A stretch of 64,000 nucleotides of DNA, taken from positions 7,867,001-7,931,000 of the forward strand of contig NZ_CP008953.1 of NCBI RefSeq assembly GCF_000732925.1, written 5' to 3'. Made by a program: the position numbers and the translations under genes. The stretch is from Amycolatopsis japonica (GTDB lineage Bacteria; Actinomycetota; Actinomycetes; Mycobacteriales; Pseudonocardiaceae). This document shows, one piece after another, positions 17,089 through 25,283 of this stretch (its first letter is position 1; each line of letters starts with the position of its first letter). The notes beneath the pieces are model-generated. The model searched no databases, had not been told where the DNA came from, and worked only from the letters and a program-made list of their open reading frames with translations.

Positions 17089-18402
17089 TCAGGTAAGGGG
17101 ACGGAAGCCCACTCGCTCCGCGTCGGCGGCGGTCCGGAACCAGACCTCCGCGACCATCTTCGGGAACTGCTGCGAGTCCTCGGTGCAGTACCGCAGAGCC
17201 GTCACGCTGGCCTTGACCGCGAAGTCGTCGGCCGGACGGCCACCACCCGGCCGCGGCATCGCCGAACCGGGACCGAACGGGCCCGGCGGAACGGACTCGG
17301 CCACCGGAGCGGAGACCTGCCGCGCGGGCGGAGGCTCCGGCGCCGGCATCGCGTCGCCCGGCTGGACGGCGGGTTCGAACAGCGAACCGCTCTGCCCACC
17401 GGACAGCTCCGGCTCACGGCGTTCGATCGCCCGCATCGACGGCTGGATCGGCTGAGGCGGCTCGAAACCGCCGCGGACCGCGCCCCGCGGCGTGCGCTTG
17501 GGCAGCACCTGCGTGGCTTCGGCGGGCGTCTCGGGCTCCGAGTCGAGGTGCCCGGCCTTCGCTTCTTCGTCCGACCCGAACGCGTACGCGGGCGGGTCGT
17601 GCAGCTCCTCTTCCCGCTCGAACCAGTTGGTCTCGACGGGCGCCTGCTCCGTCTCCACGCGCGACGCGGGGCTGAACAGCGACACCGGCTCCGGCTGCGT
17701 CTCGACGCCTTCGGGGTCCAGCTGCATCTCCAGACGGGACCGGTACGGCCCTTCGCCCGGCAACGGCGGCTGGGGTTCCGGCTCGGGTTCCGGCTCCGGC
17801 TCGAGGTCCAGCTTCGACGCGGGCTGGAGATAATCGGTCGCGGCTGCGACGTACGGGTTCTCCGGCTCGGGCTCGGGTTCCGGCTCCGGCAGGGCCGCCG
17901 GGATGTACTGCGTCCGCTCGGCCGCGGGCTCCGGCTCCGGGTCGGGTTCGAGCTCTGGCTCCGTCTGCTCCGCTGTGCGGTACTCGGCCTCGTACTCTTC
18001 TTCGGGCTCGAAGGTCTGCGTCGCGGTCGGGGAGTGCTCCGGCTCCTCGACAACTTCCTGAACAGGCTCCTCGGCAGGCTCGGTCCACTGCTGCGCGGGC
18101 TCCTGCTCGGTGAGCGTCTCGGGGTACGCGGGCTTCGGCTCCTCGACCGCCGCGAACTCCTCGTCCAGATCGTCGTGCGACGGCTTCGTGAGGTACGCGG
18201 TGCCGCCGGCGACGGCCGCGGCACCCGCGCCGAGGCTCACCCCGGCGGGCAGCCGGGACGTCTCGGCGTGCGCGGTGGCCAGCGAGCTTTCGAGCTCACG
18301 GATGCGCTTGCGCGCCGGGATCACCAGCACCAGCCAGGTGAGCAGCGCGCCGACGACGAACGCCAGCAGACTCCACAGCCAAACCTGTCCGAAAATGGAC
18401 AT
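17089..18402 (-). CDS. Membrane-anchored protein with Pro/Glu-rich linker and C-terminal sunset domain
   Basis: The protein has 437 residues. One N-terminal membrane helix (about residues 8-30) is followed by a short coiled stretch and a long acidic low-complexity region rich in PEPE repeats (about 85-360). The C-terminus (VKASVTALRYCTEDSQQFPK then AEVWFRTAADAERVGFRPLT) is a sunset domain, a short module of unknown binding function seen in ArfC-like channel accessory proteins. Role unknown; perhaps it spans the cell wall. The stop lies 3 bp from the palindrome shared with korB. It probably shares a transcript with the polyprenyl synthase upstream (15-bp gap). Confidence 0.8.
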   Translation of the reverse strand: MSIFGQVWLWSLLAFVVGALLTWLVLVIPARKRIRELESSLATAHAETSRLPAGVSLGAGAAAVAGGTAYLTKPSHDDLDEEFAAVEEPKPAYPETLTEQEPAQQWTEPAEEPVQEVVEEPEHSPTATQTFEPEEEYEAEYRTAEQTEPELEPDPEPEPAAERTQYIPAALPEPEPEPEPENPYVAAATDYLQPASKLDLEPEPEPEPEPQPPLPGEGPYRSRLEMQLDPEGVETQPEPVSLFSPASRVETEQAPVETNWFEREEELHDPPAYAFGSDEEAKAGHLDSEPETPAEATQVLPKRTPRGAVRGGFEPPQPIQPSMRAIERREPELSGGQSGSLFEPAVQPGDAMPAPEPPPARQVSAPVAESVPPGPFGPGSAMPRPGGGRPADDFAVKASVTALRYCTEDSQQFPKMVAEVWFRTAADAERVGFRPLT

Positions 18403-18417
18403 CTAACCTGCCCTTTG

Positions 18418-19449
18418 TCAATGCGTTCGCGCGACCAGGTAGTCGGCGACCGATTCGCAGGCGTCCCGGGCGGGCGACGCGGGCAGCGCCGCGAGCTCGG
18501 CACGCGCCCGACGAGCGTAGTCGGAAAGAGTTTCGCGTGCGCGTTCGAGTCCGGACGAGGCCCGCAGCAGGCCGAGGGCCTCGGCGACGAGCTTGTCGTC
18601 GGAGATCGGGCCGGACAGCAGCTCGACCAGGCGCGGGTCGGTGGCCGGGTCGGCCAGCGCGTACAGCATCGGAAGCGTGCGGACGCCTTCGCGCAGGTCC
18701 GTGCCCTGCGCCTTGCCGAGCTCGTCGGAAGCGGACGCGATGTCGATGACGTCGTCGGAGATCTGGAACGCCGTCCCGATGATGTCGCCGAAGCGGCGAA
18801 GCGCGTCGATGTAGTCGTCGGGCGCGCCCGACATCATCCCGCCGAACCGGCCGGAGGTGGCGATCAGCGAACCGGTCTTCTGCGCGATGACCGTGAGGTA
18901 GTGCTCGACGGCGTCGTCTCCGTCGGCCGGGCCGACCGTCTCGCGCATCTGACCGGTGACCAGCTCGCCGAAGGTCTCGGCGATGATCCGGGCCGCGTCG
19001 GTGCCGAGGTCGGCGACCAGCCGCGAGGCGTGCGCGAACAGGAAGTCGCCGGTCAGGATGGCGATGGTGTTGTCCCAGCGGGCGTTGACGCTCTCCGCGC
19101 CGCGGCGCATCGTCGCCTCGTCCATCACGTCGTCGTGGTACAGCGTCGCGAGGTGCACCAGCTCGACGGCCGCGGCGGCGGTGACCACCTGGTCGCCCTG
19201 CTTCGGCCCGAACTGCGAGGCCAGCAGCGTGAACAGCGGACGGAATCGTTTGCCCCCCGCCTCGACCAGGTGCGAAGCGGCGTCCTCGACGGCCTTGACG
19301 TCACTGCGGACGACCTCGCGGAGCAGGGTCTCGACGTCGGCGAGACCGGTCGCGAGGGTGCGCAGGAGCTGCTCGTCGGCGATCTGGAGCCCCACGGACG
19401 CGCGCAGGTCCTCGATGGCACCACCTGGGGCAGGTGAAGACACAGACAC
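18418..19449 (-). CDS. Long-chain polyprenyl diphosphate synthase
   Basis: This 343-residue trans-prenyltransferase has the first aspartate-rich motif DDVMD at residues 106-110 and the second, DDVID, at 232-236. The small/aliphatic residues before the first motif (HLATLYH) suit a long product, most likely the C45-type tail of menaquinone. Orthologues (GrcC/HepT type) sit beside menJ/menG in mycobacteria and near nuo in other actinobacteria, matching this neighbourhood. It starts at GTG 19449 with a purine-rich GAGCGGAG upstream. Confidence 0.9.
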   Translation of the reverse strand: MSVSSPAPGGAIEDLRASVGLQIADEQLLRTLATGLADVETLLREVVRSDVKAVEDAASHLVEAGGKRFRPLFTLLASQFGPKQGDQVVTAAAAVELVHLATLYHDDVMDEATMRRGAESVNARWDNTIAILTGDFLFAHASRLVADLGTDAARIIAETFGELVTGQMRETVGPADGDDAVEHYLTVIAQKTGSLIATSGRFGGMMSGAPDDYIDALRRFGDIIGTAFQISDDVIDIASASDELGKAQGTDLREGVRTLPMLYALADPATDPRLVELLSGPISDDKLVAEALGLLRASSGLERARETLSDYARRARAELAALPASPARDACESVADYLVARTH

Positions 19450-19593
19450 GTCGGCTCCGCTCTCTTTGACACCGTTCGGGGTTGGTCCCAGCGTAGTGGC
19501 TACCCGCTGAGGCCTGTTGACGTGCTGTCCTGCGGAAACGGTGACGAAGATGACACCCCCGCCGAGTATCCCGCCCGCTCGGGCGCGAACGGG

Positions 19594-19899
19594 TCAGCGG
19601 CGGCGGATCTTGATGTCGTCCATGCACGTCGCCTTGCCCGCGACGTCGCGATATGGATAGCCCTTGGCGTCCAGCAGTTCCATGACCTTCAGCTCGGCCT
19701 CGTCGAGCACGTCGCGTTCTTCTTCGCCTTGCAGCGTGATCCGGAAAGTGAACGCACCGAGGTGCGCGCTGTAGGTGAGCAGGCCGTCCTCGGTGAACCC
19801 GATCGCCTGATGGTCGTTCAACTCCGCGAGGAGCCGGGCACGGGTGTCGGCGTCGGGGTGGTCGAACTTGCCGTTGACGAGGACGCGGTAGGTCGGCAT
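19594..19899 (-). CDS. DUF6204 family protein
   Basis: A small 101-residue soluble protein (MPTYRVLVNGKFDHPDADTR) that I recognise as the DUF6204 family of actinobacteria; no function is known. It is predicted to be mixed alpha/beta. ATG 19899 is preferred because the frame upstream of it is an Ile/Arg repeat derived from the operator-like palindromes at 19910-19931. Confidence 0.75.
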   Translation of the reverse strand: MPTYRVLVNGKFDHPDADTRARLLAELNDHQAIGFTEDGLLTYSAHLGAFTFRITLQGEEERDVLDEAELKVMELLDAKGYPYRDVAGKATCMDDIKIRRR

Positions 19900-19909
19900 A
19901 CGCCCGAAT

Positions 19910-19931
19910 ATACAGACCTGTATCCGGATAC
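19910..19931. promoter_or_regulatory. Overlapping palindromes upstream of DUF6204 gene, candidate operator
   Basis: ATACAG-AC-CTGTAT (19910-19923) overlaps GTATCCGGATAC (19920-19931), both perfect inverted repeats, starting 11 bp upstream of the DUF6204 start codon. Further GAATCC/GAATATCC repeats follow. The arrangement suggests a repressor site covering the promoter; the regulator is unknown. Confidence 0.4.
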
Positions 19932-20079
19932 GAATCCGAATATCCAACGGGTGTCCATGATCCACGGTCGAGTGAAACGACCGTCACGCGCGCAACGGGC
20001 GAATCCGACACGCAGATAGTGATGACAAAGGAAGAACGGCCAACCGGCTCGCTCTCCGTCACGTGAGGAGGACGTGGAA

Positions 20080-20739
20080 ATGCGCATCACCATCGCAAGC
20101 CGGGCAGGCCTCGTCGGCGCACTGCTGCTGGCAGGTCTCGGCGCCGGAGTGTCTCCGGCCGCCGCGTCGAACCCGGCCGGAGTGGCTTCGCTCGGCTCCG
20201 CCGCCTTCACCAAGGGCACCTCGGCACCGATCTCGATCGCCTCGCTCGCCGACTGCGCGGTCGAGGGACCGACCAGCAACTCTTCCGGGGTCGTGACCAG
20301 GACCGGGATCACGTTCGGTGGCGGTACGACTACGTGCACGACCACCGTCGTCGACCCCGAAAACGACGTGACCACGACGAAGTCGGAAGCCAAGGGACAG
20401 AACTTCGAGCTGTCGGCGCTGGTGTCGTCGAGCGGGCCGCGGATCAAGATCAGGTCCTACTCGGTCAGCTGCACGGCGACCCAGACCAGCACGAACGCCA
20501 GCTGGACCTACGGCGGCGCGACCGGGCTCGGCACCCTGCCGTCGCCGGTGCCGGTCGGCTACGTCAAGCCGATCACCAAGTCCAACGGCACGCTGCTCGC
20601 CGAAGCGATCTTCAACGAGCAGCACCTGCCGGGCGACGGCAGCATCGGGCTGACCATGCTGCGGATCAAGTTCGCCCCGGCCTCGAACATCACCGGCGAA
20701 GTGGTCATCGGGCGCACGGCCTGCTCCCCCACTCCGTAA
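20080..20739 (+). CDS. Secreted protein of unknown function (possibly choice-of-anchor P type)
   Basis: This 219-residue protein has a signal peptide (MRITIASRAGLVGALLLAGL, AxA site near residue 30). The mature part is rich in Ser, Thr and Gly with four conserved-looking cysteines and predicted beta structure. It resembles the secreted 'choice-of-anchor P' proteins of actinobacteria, but I am not certain. ATG 20080 is chosen because AGGAGG lies 8 bases upstream. A hairpin terminator follows at 20751. Confidence 0.68.
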   Translation: MRITIASRAGLVGALLLAGLGAGVSPAAASNPAGVASLGSAAFTKGTSAPISIASLADCAVEGPTSNSSGVVTRTGITFGGGTTTCTTTVVDPENDVTTTKSEAKGQNFELSALVSSSGPRIKIRSYSVSCTATQTSTNASWTYGGATGLGTLPSPVPVGYVKPITKSNGTLLAEAIFNEQHLPGDGSIGLTMLRIKFAPASNITGEVVIGRTACSPTP

Positions 20740-20750
20740 GCCATCCCGCC

Positions 20751-20789
20751 GGGAAAGGGGCGTCCGGAACTGCCGGGCGCCCCTTTTCC
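20751..20789 (+). terminator. Hairpin terminator after secreted-protein gene
   Basis: A 16-17-bp stem (GGAAAGGGGCGTCCGG pairing with CCGGGCGCCCCTTTTCC, two imperfect pairs) with a short loop starts 11 bp after the stop at 20739. A T-rich run inside the 3' arm supports intrinsic termination. Confidence 0.75.
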
Positions 20790-20794
20790 ATTCT

Positions 20795-20808
20795 GGCTTA
20801 TATAAGCC
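20795..20808. promoter_or_regulatory. GGCTTATATAAGCC palindrome upstream of SRPBCC gene
   Basis: A perfect 14-bp palindrome lies 42 bp before the SRPBCC start codon. Genes of this family are often controlled by a neighbouring ArsR repressor; none is present here, so the site may be bound by one encoded elsewhere, or TATATAAG may serve as promoter sequence. Inference from position only. Confidence 0.4.
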
Positions 20809-20850
20809 TCTGCTGATATCTTGGCGGCAGCCGAGCAGAGGAGGGCACCG

Positions 20851-21486
20851 ATGGTCGACGTGACCAGCCAGATCGACTCCGTCCAGCGCAAACTGGGCAA
20901 GCGCGTGATCGAAGCGGGCGAGGCGGTGACGGCGACCGTCAGCCAGGTCTACGACACCGGCCTCGACGACCTTTGGGACGCCTGCACCAATCCCGAACGC
21001 ATCCCGCGCTGGTTCCTGCCCGTCAGCGGCGAGCTGCGCGTCGGCGGCAAGTACCAGCTCGAAGGCAACGCGGGTGGGACGGTCGAACGCTGCGACCCGC
21101 CCAAGAGCTTCGCCGCGACCTGGGAGTACGGCGGCGACGTCAGCTGGATCGAACTCCGGCTGAGCCCCGAAGCCGACGGCCGCACCCGCTTCGAACTCGA
21201 CCACACCGCCGTCCCCAACGAGCACTGGAACCAGTTCGGGCCCGGCGCGGTGGGCATCGGCTGGGACATGATGCTGAACGGGCTCGCGCTCCACCTCGCG
21301 TCCGGCGAAGCCGCCGATCCCGAGGCGGCCATGGCCTGGATGACCAGCGAGGAAGGCGTGCGGTTCATGACGCTGAGCAACGAGGCCTGGTACGAGGCCG
21401 ACGTCGCCAACGGGACGGACCCCGCCACCGCCCGCACGCGCGCCGACGCCACCTTGGCCGCTTACACCGCGCCGCCGGAGAGCTGA
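20851..21486 (+). CDS. SRPBCC (AHSA1-like) domain protein
   Basis: The 211-residue protein begins at ATG 20851 after GAGGAGGG. The central region (SQVYDTGLDDLWDACTNPERIPRWF through FELDHTAVPNEHWNQFGPG) is the START/Bet v1-like fold called SRPBCC or AHSA1. The family binds hydrophobic ligands or acts as a chaperone co-activator; the ligand here is unknown. Its 3' end overlaps the convergent HNH nuclease gene by 25 bp. Confidence 0.85.
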   Translation: MVDVTSQIDSVQRKLGKRVIEAGEAVTATVSQVYDTGLDDLWDACTNPERIPRWFLPVSGELRVGGKYQLEGNAGGTVERCDPPKSFAATWEYGGDVSWIELRLSPEADGRTRFELDHTAVPNEHWNQFGPGAVGIGWDMMLNGLALHLASGEAADPEAAMAWMTSEEGVRFMTLSNEAWYEADVANGTDPATARTRADATLAAYTAPPES

Positions 21487-22202
21487 AGATCTTCGGCGAG
21501 TTCCGGGGCGCGAAGCAGGTCGATGAGCTCGTCGTCCGCGCGGAACACGACGCGGGCGCCCGGCATCCGCGCCTGGCGAAGCATCGCGTGGAGGACGTCG
21601 GCGTGCGGCTGGTCGAGCAGGGTCCAGACCATCGCGCGCCGTTTCGCCTCGTCCCCCAGTTCGCGCGCGGTCCACCAGGCGAGGACGAGCGCGCTCACCT
21701 GGTTGACCGCGGTTTCCCGCCCCCGCGCCAATTGCGCGCGGTTCAGCCCGCAGACCTTGATGGTCTGTTCGCCCTTTTCGGTCAGGGCGCGGTAGGTCCC
21801 GATCGACAGCACCAGGAACAGGTGCTCCAGCGGATCTTCGGCGGTCGGATCGACGAGCAGGCTGTTGCCGTCCTCGTCCACCGGGAACAGGTCGCGTTTG
21901 TGGTGGCTGTTGCAGTATTCGCAGGCGAGCACGTGATTGAGCCAGTCGAAGACGCGTCCCGGATTCCTCGCGATCGGCTCGAAATGGTCCACAGTGGACC
22001 CGAGGCCGTCGCCGCAGTACATGCAGTAGCCGCGGCCGGCGGCCATGACGTCCAGCCCGGCCCGCAAGGAACGCCGCACGGCACGGGAAACCCGCCACAG
22101 TCGCCGGGCTTCTTTCGTGTCACCGGAAGGGATCCGCGCCGTCAGCTCTTCGAGATCGGCCACCACCTGCCCCGGCAGCGCGATCCGGCGGATCCCGATC
22201 AC
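21462..22202 (-). CDS. HNH endonuclease, PtuB-like effector of a Septu-type defence pair
   Basis: This 246-residue protein carries a central zinc-ribbon HNH motif: C60-x2-C63, D72-H73, N89, C94-x2-C97 and H100 (CMYCGDGLGSTVDHFEPI then NHVLACEYCNSHHKRDLFP). The flanks show no other known domain. It starts at GTG 22202, overlapping the stop of the upstream ATPase as GTGA, so the two are translated together. An AAA ATPase followed by an HNH nuclease is the Septu (PtuA-PtuB) layout, in which the nuclease degrades DNA on phage infection. The assignment is from architecture and gene order, not similarity search. Confidence 0.78.
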   Translation of the reverse strand: MIGIRRIALPGQVVADLEELTARIPSGDTKEARRLWRVSRAVRRSLRAGLDVMAAGRGYCMYCGDGLGSTVDHFEPIARNPGRVFDWLNHVLACEYCNSHHKRDLFPVDEDGNSLLVDPTAEDPLEHLFLVLSIGTYRALTEKGEQTIKVCGLNRAQLARGRETAVNQVSALVLAWWTARELGDEAKRRAMVWTLLDQPHADVLHAMLRQARMPGARVVFRADDELIDLLRAPELAEDLQLSGGAV

Positions 22203-23386
22203 CGATCGTCGGCCTCGAACCGCCTGGCCACCTCGTCGACCCGGCTCGGCGGTGAACTGCTCAGCATGCCGCGCAGGCGTTCCCATTCCCGGACGCCGTT
22301 CGCGTCCGCCCGGCCGGAAGCCACCTGGAATTCGAGCTCGGCGAGATGCTCCCGCAGTTCGACCGCCTGCGGCGAATAGGGCGTGTCCAAGCCGAAAAGG
22401 TCGGACAGCACCGCGTCGTCCCCGGAGCCGAACACGACCCGCTCGTACAGCTCCTCGGAGACCACACGCGGCGGAACCTCTTCGTCGGGCCCGGAAAGCC
22501 GGATGAGCCCGCCCGGGTCGGCGGCCTGGCAGACGTAGGGGCTGTGCGTGGTGACGATGAACTGGATGCGCGGGAAATGCGCCTTGAACCACGGCCCCAT
22601 GCGTTTCTGCCACGACACGTGGAGATGCGCGTCCACCTCGTCGATGATCACGACGCCGGGACTCTCGTGATCGAGGCCGGCGCCGTGGAGCTGCTTGAGC
22701 AGATCGACCACGAGCGCGGTCACCGTGCGGTAGCCGTCGCTCATCTCGCGCAGCGGGAACCGGTCGCCCCGGTACTCGACCCAGAGCCCGTCCGAATCGA
22801 CGTCCCGGATCCGGTAACCGCCCGGCAGGAGACCGTCCCCGAGGATCTCCAACGCCTTGTCCTTCAGCTCGCGTGCGCCCGCTTTTCCTTCCAGCGCACG
22901 GAGATGCTGATTGATCAGCCACGTGACCCCCTCGGCGAGCGAGGCGTCTTCGTGGAACAGGCTGGCCATCCGCGCCAGCGAACCCGCGCCGCGCATCCAC
23001 GACTCGGCCTCGCCACTGCCGCCCGCGAGCCGCCGGAACGGCCCATACGCCGCGCAGAACGGCTGGCCGGGAGGAAGTCCGGAGATCGGCAGGAGACCGG
23101 AGTCGAGCCAGCGGACCTCGACCGGCGCCGGGCCCTCCTCGCGCATCACCGAAAGCTCGATCGACCCGGACGTCTGGTCCGTCGAGATCCAGCTGCCGGC
23201 GTCCGACAACAGGCCCCACGCGACGTCCGGCGCCGCCGCGACCGCGATGGCGCGCAACAACGACGTCTTGCCCGAGCCGTTGCGCCCGGCGAGGACCACC
23301 CAGCCGGGGCCGGGCAGCCGGAGGTCGACGGCGCGGGCGCCGCTGAAGCCGCGGATGTTCTCCAGCCGGACCCGCTCGATGTACAT
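22199..23386 (-). CDS. AAA family ATPase, PtuA-like component of a Septu-type defence pair
   Basis: This 395-residue SMC/ABC-like ATPase has Walker A GRNGSGKT at residues 34-41, an ABC-signature-like REMSDGYRT at about 213-221, Walker B VVIIDEVDAHLH at 245-256 with catalytic Glu, and the switch THSP at 280-283. The insert between the lobes is short (~170 residues), as in small OLD/PtuA-type proteins. It is directly coupled to the HNH gene. In Septu the ATPase senses infection and restrains or activates the nuclease; for this pair that is inferred. ATG 23386 is preceded by GGAGG-like sequence and lies 26 bp after a lipoprotein gene on the same strand. Confidence 0.85.
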   Translation of the reverse strand: MYIERVRLENIRGFSGARAVDLRLPGPGWVVLAGRNGSGKTSLLRAIAVAAAPDVAWGLLSDAGSWISTDQTSGSIELSVMREEGPAPVEVRWLDSGLLPISGLPPGQPFCAAYGPFRRLAGGSGEAESWMRGAGSLARMASLFHEDASLAEGVTWLINQHLRALEGKAGARELKDKALEILGDGLLPGGYRIRDVDSDGLWVEYRGDRFPLREMSDGYRTVTALVVDLLKQLHGAGLDHESPGVVIIDEVDAHLHVSWQKRMGPWFKAHFPRIQFIVTTHSPYVCQAADPGGLIRLSGPDEEVPPRVVSEELYERVVFGSGDDAVLSDLFGLDTPYSPQAVELREHLAELEFQVASGRADANGVREWERLRGMLSSSPPSRVDEVARRFEADDR

Positions 23387-23412
23387 GGAGGAAGCTTACG
23401 ACGGCGTGGACG

Positions 23413-24561
23413 TCACCTGGGCCCCCGAAAGTGGGTCGCCATCACGAAATCCATCACAGCGAGCGCCTTGCCGACGTCCAGATCCGAAACGACCTTCGAG
23501 CGGTCCCAGTCCTTGATGCCTCGCTCATGCTCGGGCACGATCCGCAGCCGGACATGCCCGCGGACGTCGATGTTCCCGAGCGGTGAGGCGTAAAGGGCGA
23601 ATTCGCGGTCGTCCTGCGTACGGAACGTGACCCCAGGGCTGTCGCCGAACGTGATCAGCTGGTGGTCTTTGTAGGTCTTGTTCGGGTCAGCGTGCCATTC
23701 CCCCGGAGCGCCGCCGTTCGCGGTGGCCCCGGCCTCGATCTGCAACCGGTGTTTCGGCTCGACGAAGTAGCACGATCCCGGCGTGGCGATCGGCGCGAAG
23801 TCCGGGCCGAACGCCATCCGGACCGCGTCACGGAACACCGCGCATTCGACGTTCGGATCTGCGGCGCCTGCGGCGATGACCGCCTCGGCCCCGGTCGGCA
23901 CTTCGACCTCGACCGCCGGATCGCAGGTCTCACCCTCTTCAGTGGAGACCCAATCGGCGCAGGCCCCGACCCGGGCACTGTCTTGACCGTCCGGCGGGTA
24001 GACGAGGTCGCGGGGCAGTTTCGCGGCGCCCGCAGTGGCGAAGTCGCGGAGGAGGCCGCAGTCCTTGCCTCGACTGGCCCTACCGATCTCGAACGTGATC
24101 GCGCGCTCGAAGCTCACCGGCACCGTGATCTCGCAACCATCGAGACCACCCATGCGCCGGGTTTCGGTCTGATAGCCCTTCACCCCGCCCAAGTCGATGA
24201 CGGCGCCGTCGACCCGGTGGAGTACGAGGTGACTCGGGTCCATATCGCGGACCGAGATGAGGTCGTAGCCCCCGCGGAACAGCGAGCACTGCTTCCTGCC
24301 GTGCTTGACCTCCGCTTTCCTCTCGACCGGCCGGGTAACGTCTCCCCTTCTGCGGTCGTAGACGGCGAGGTCGATCAACTCGCAGAAGTCGAGCTTCTCG
24401 AGCACCGCACCGACAGCTGCTTCGTCACGATCCGCAGGGCGTGGTTGCTTCGGCTGCCATTTCGGAAACTGTGGTGGCGGCGGGGGCGTATCCACGGATT
24501 CCGCACAAGCCGTCAGCAGGGCGAGGAGTACTGCGCCGAGAATCACTCTTCGAAACTTCAT
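23413..24561 (-). CDS. Putative lipoprotein of unknown function
   Basis: The 382-residue protein has a lipoprotein signal (MKFRRVILGAVLLALLTAC) with lipobox LTAC and Cys at 19. After a proline-rich tether (TPPPPPQFPKWQPKQP), two similar halves seem to contain paired cysteines (CELIDLAVYD, CSLF; CADW, CDPA, CAVF, CYFV), recalling duplicated DUF3558-type modules. It would sit on the outer face of the membrane. It lies next to the ESX operon, divergently transcribed, and 26 bp upstream of the Septu-like ATPase; it may or may not share that transcript. Confidence 0.72.
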   Translation of the reverse strand: MKFRRVILGAVLLALLTACAESVDTPPPPPQFPKWQPKQPRPADRDEAAVGAVLEKLDFCELIDLAVYDRRRGDVTRPVERKAEVKHGRKQCSLFRGGYDLISVRDMDPSHLVLHRVDGAVIDLGGVKGYQTETRRMGGLDGCEITVPVSFERAITFEIGRASRGKDCGLLRDFATAGAAKLPRDLVYPPDGQDSARVGACADWVSTEEGETCDPAVEVEVPTGAEAVIAAGAADPNVECAVFRDAVRMAFGPDFAPIATPGSCYFVEPKHRLQIEAGATANGGAPGEWHADPNKTYKDHQLITFGDSPGVTFRTQDDREFALYASPLGNIDVRGHVRLRIVPEHERGIKDWDRSKVVSDLDVGKALAVMDFVMATHFRGPR

Positions 24562-24793
24562 TACGCAGAGTATGCGAATTCGGCGCGTCTCCTACCAGGT
24601 AGAACCCAGTTTCCTGGCGATCATTCACACGATCGGTTTTCACGGATAGTCACTGAGTTGTCCTCGGCTATTCAGCAGGGAACGTGGCTTTATGCAGTCG
24701 GGCTCACCGGCCCGGGAACCCTGGTAATCTTCCCGGCGTCGGATTACGCAGGGTGCATCGGGGAGACGCGCCTTGTAGCCACGGGAGGGGCAC
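24562..24793. other. Divergent intergenic region between lipoprotein gene and ESX operon
   Basis: This stretch is less GC-rich than its surroundings, as expected for divergent promoters. No confident -10/-35 pair, RNA gene or inverted repeat with long arms was seen. The plus-strand leader ends in a strong ribosome site (GGGAGGGG, 24783-24790) that serves the small frame at 24794. Confidence 0.5.
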
Positions 24794-24874
24794 ATGACGA
24801 CGGTGACTTCGGGGCGGCTTCGGCCATTCAGCGGGGAACGGTTCGGCGCCGCGGGGGTGCATGGCCGTGCCTGA
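24794..24874 (+). CDS. Possible 26-codon leader peptide overlapping the first ESX gene
   Basis: An ATG at 24794 with GGGAGGGG four bases upstream opens a frame of 26 codons (starts MTTVTSGRLRPF, ends VHGRA) that stops at 24872-24874, 14 bp inside the next gene. Overlap of the stop with the downstream start region suggests translational coupling. It has no recognisable domain. It may be a leader peptide, or an artefact of a misplaced downstream start. Confidence 0.35.
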   Translation: MTTVTSGRLRPFSGERFGAAGVHGRA

Positions 24875-25283
24875 GGGGACACCTGTCTATCAACCTGGCT
24901 TCGACCCGGGCTCTGTCTGCAAGGCCCCGCCCACCGGGGGCTCCTACGGGACGCCTGTCGCTGAAGGCGCGGGGTTCAAGTACGACGAGGCGACGCTGCA
25001 TGAGCTGGTCAAAGAGTGGTCCGCCCTCGCGCAGGAGTACAAAGACGACCTCGATGCAGCTGGCAAGATTGCGCGTGCCCAGCCGCCAGGACTCGAGTAC
25101 GCCAGCGGCAATAACGCTGACGTCACCCAGCACTCCGGCGGTGCGCTCACAGCAGCTCTAACGCAGCGCGTCAACTACTGTCAGAACATGGCCACGAAGT
25201 ACCGGGTCGCCCTCGGCAAGTACGCCACTGCGGAAGATCACGCCACCTCAGTCATCAACCAGCAGCCGAAGGGCATCGCCTGA
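24861..25283 (+). CDS. PE/WXG100-like type VII secretion substrate
   Basis: The 140-residue protein has two predicted helices (about 40-75 and 95-130) separated by a turn, in the size range of PE/EsxA-type helical hairpins. It has a YxxxE secretion-type motif (YATAE) near the C-terminus. The proline-rich N-terminus is typical of the Pseudonocardiales versions. It opens a tightly packed operon with a DUF3558 lipoprotein, a PPE-like protein and an EspG-like chaperone, and it probably pairs with the PPE-like product. Start at ATG 24861 or GTG 24867 is uncertain. It shares one base with the next gene (TGATG). Confidence 0.7.
   Translation: MAVPEGTPVYQPGFDPGSVCKAPPTGGSYGTPVAEGAGFKYDEATLHELVKEWSALAQEYKDDLDAAGKIARAQPPGLEYASGNNADVTQHSGGALTAALTQRVNYCQNMATKYRVALGKYATAEDHATSVINQQPKGIA

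Noticed and set aside
17700-18100. Pro-Glu repeat region of the sunset-domain protein as a DNA tandem repeat
   Set aside because: Repeats are at protein level with varied codons and irregular period; no exact DNA period was found.
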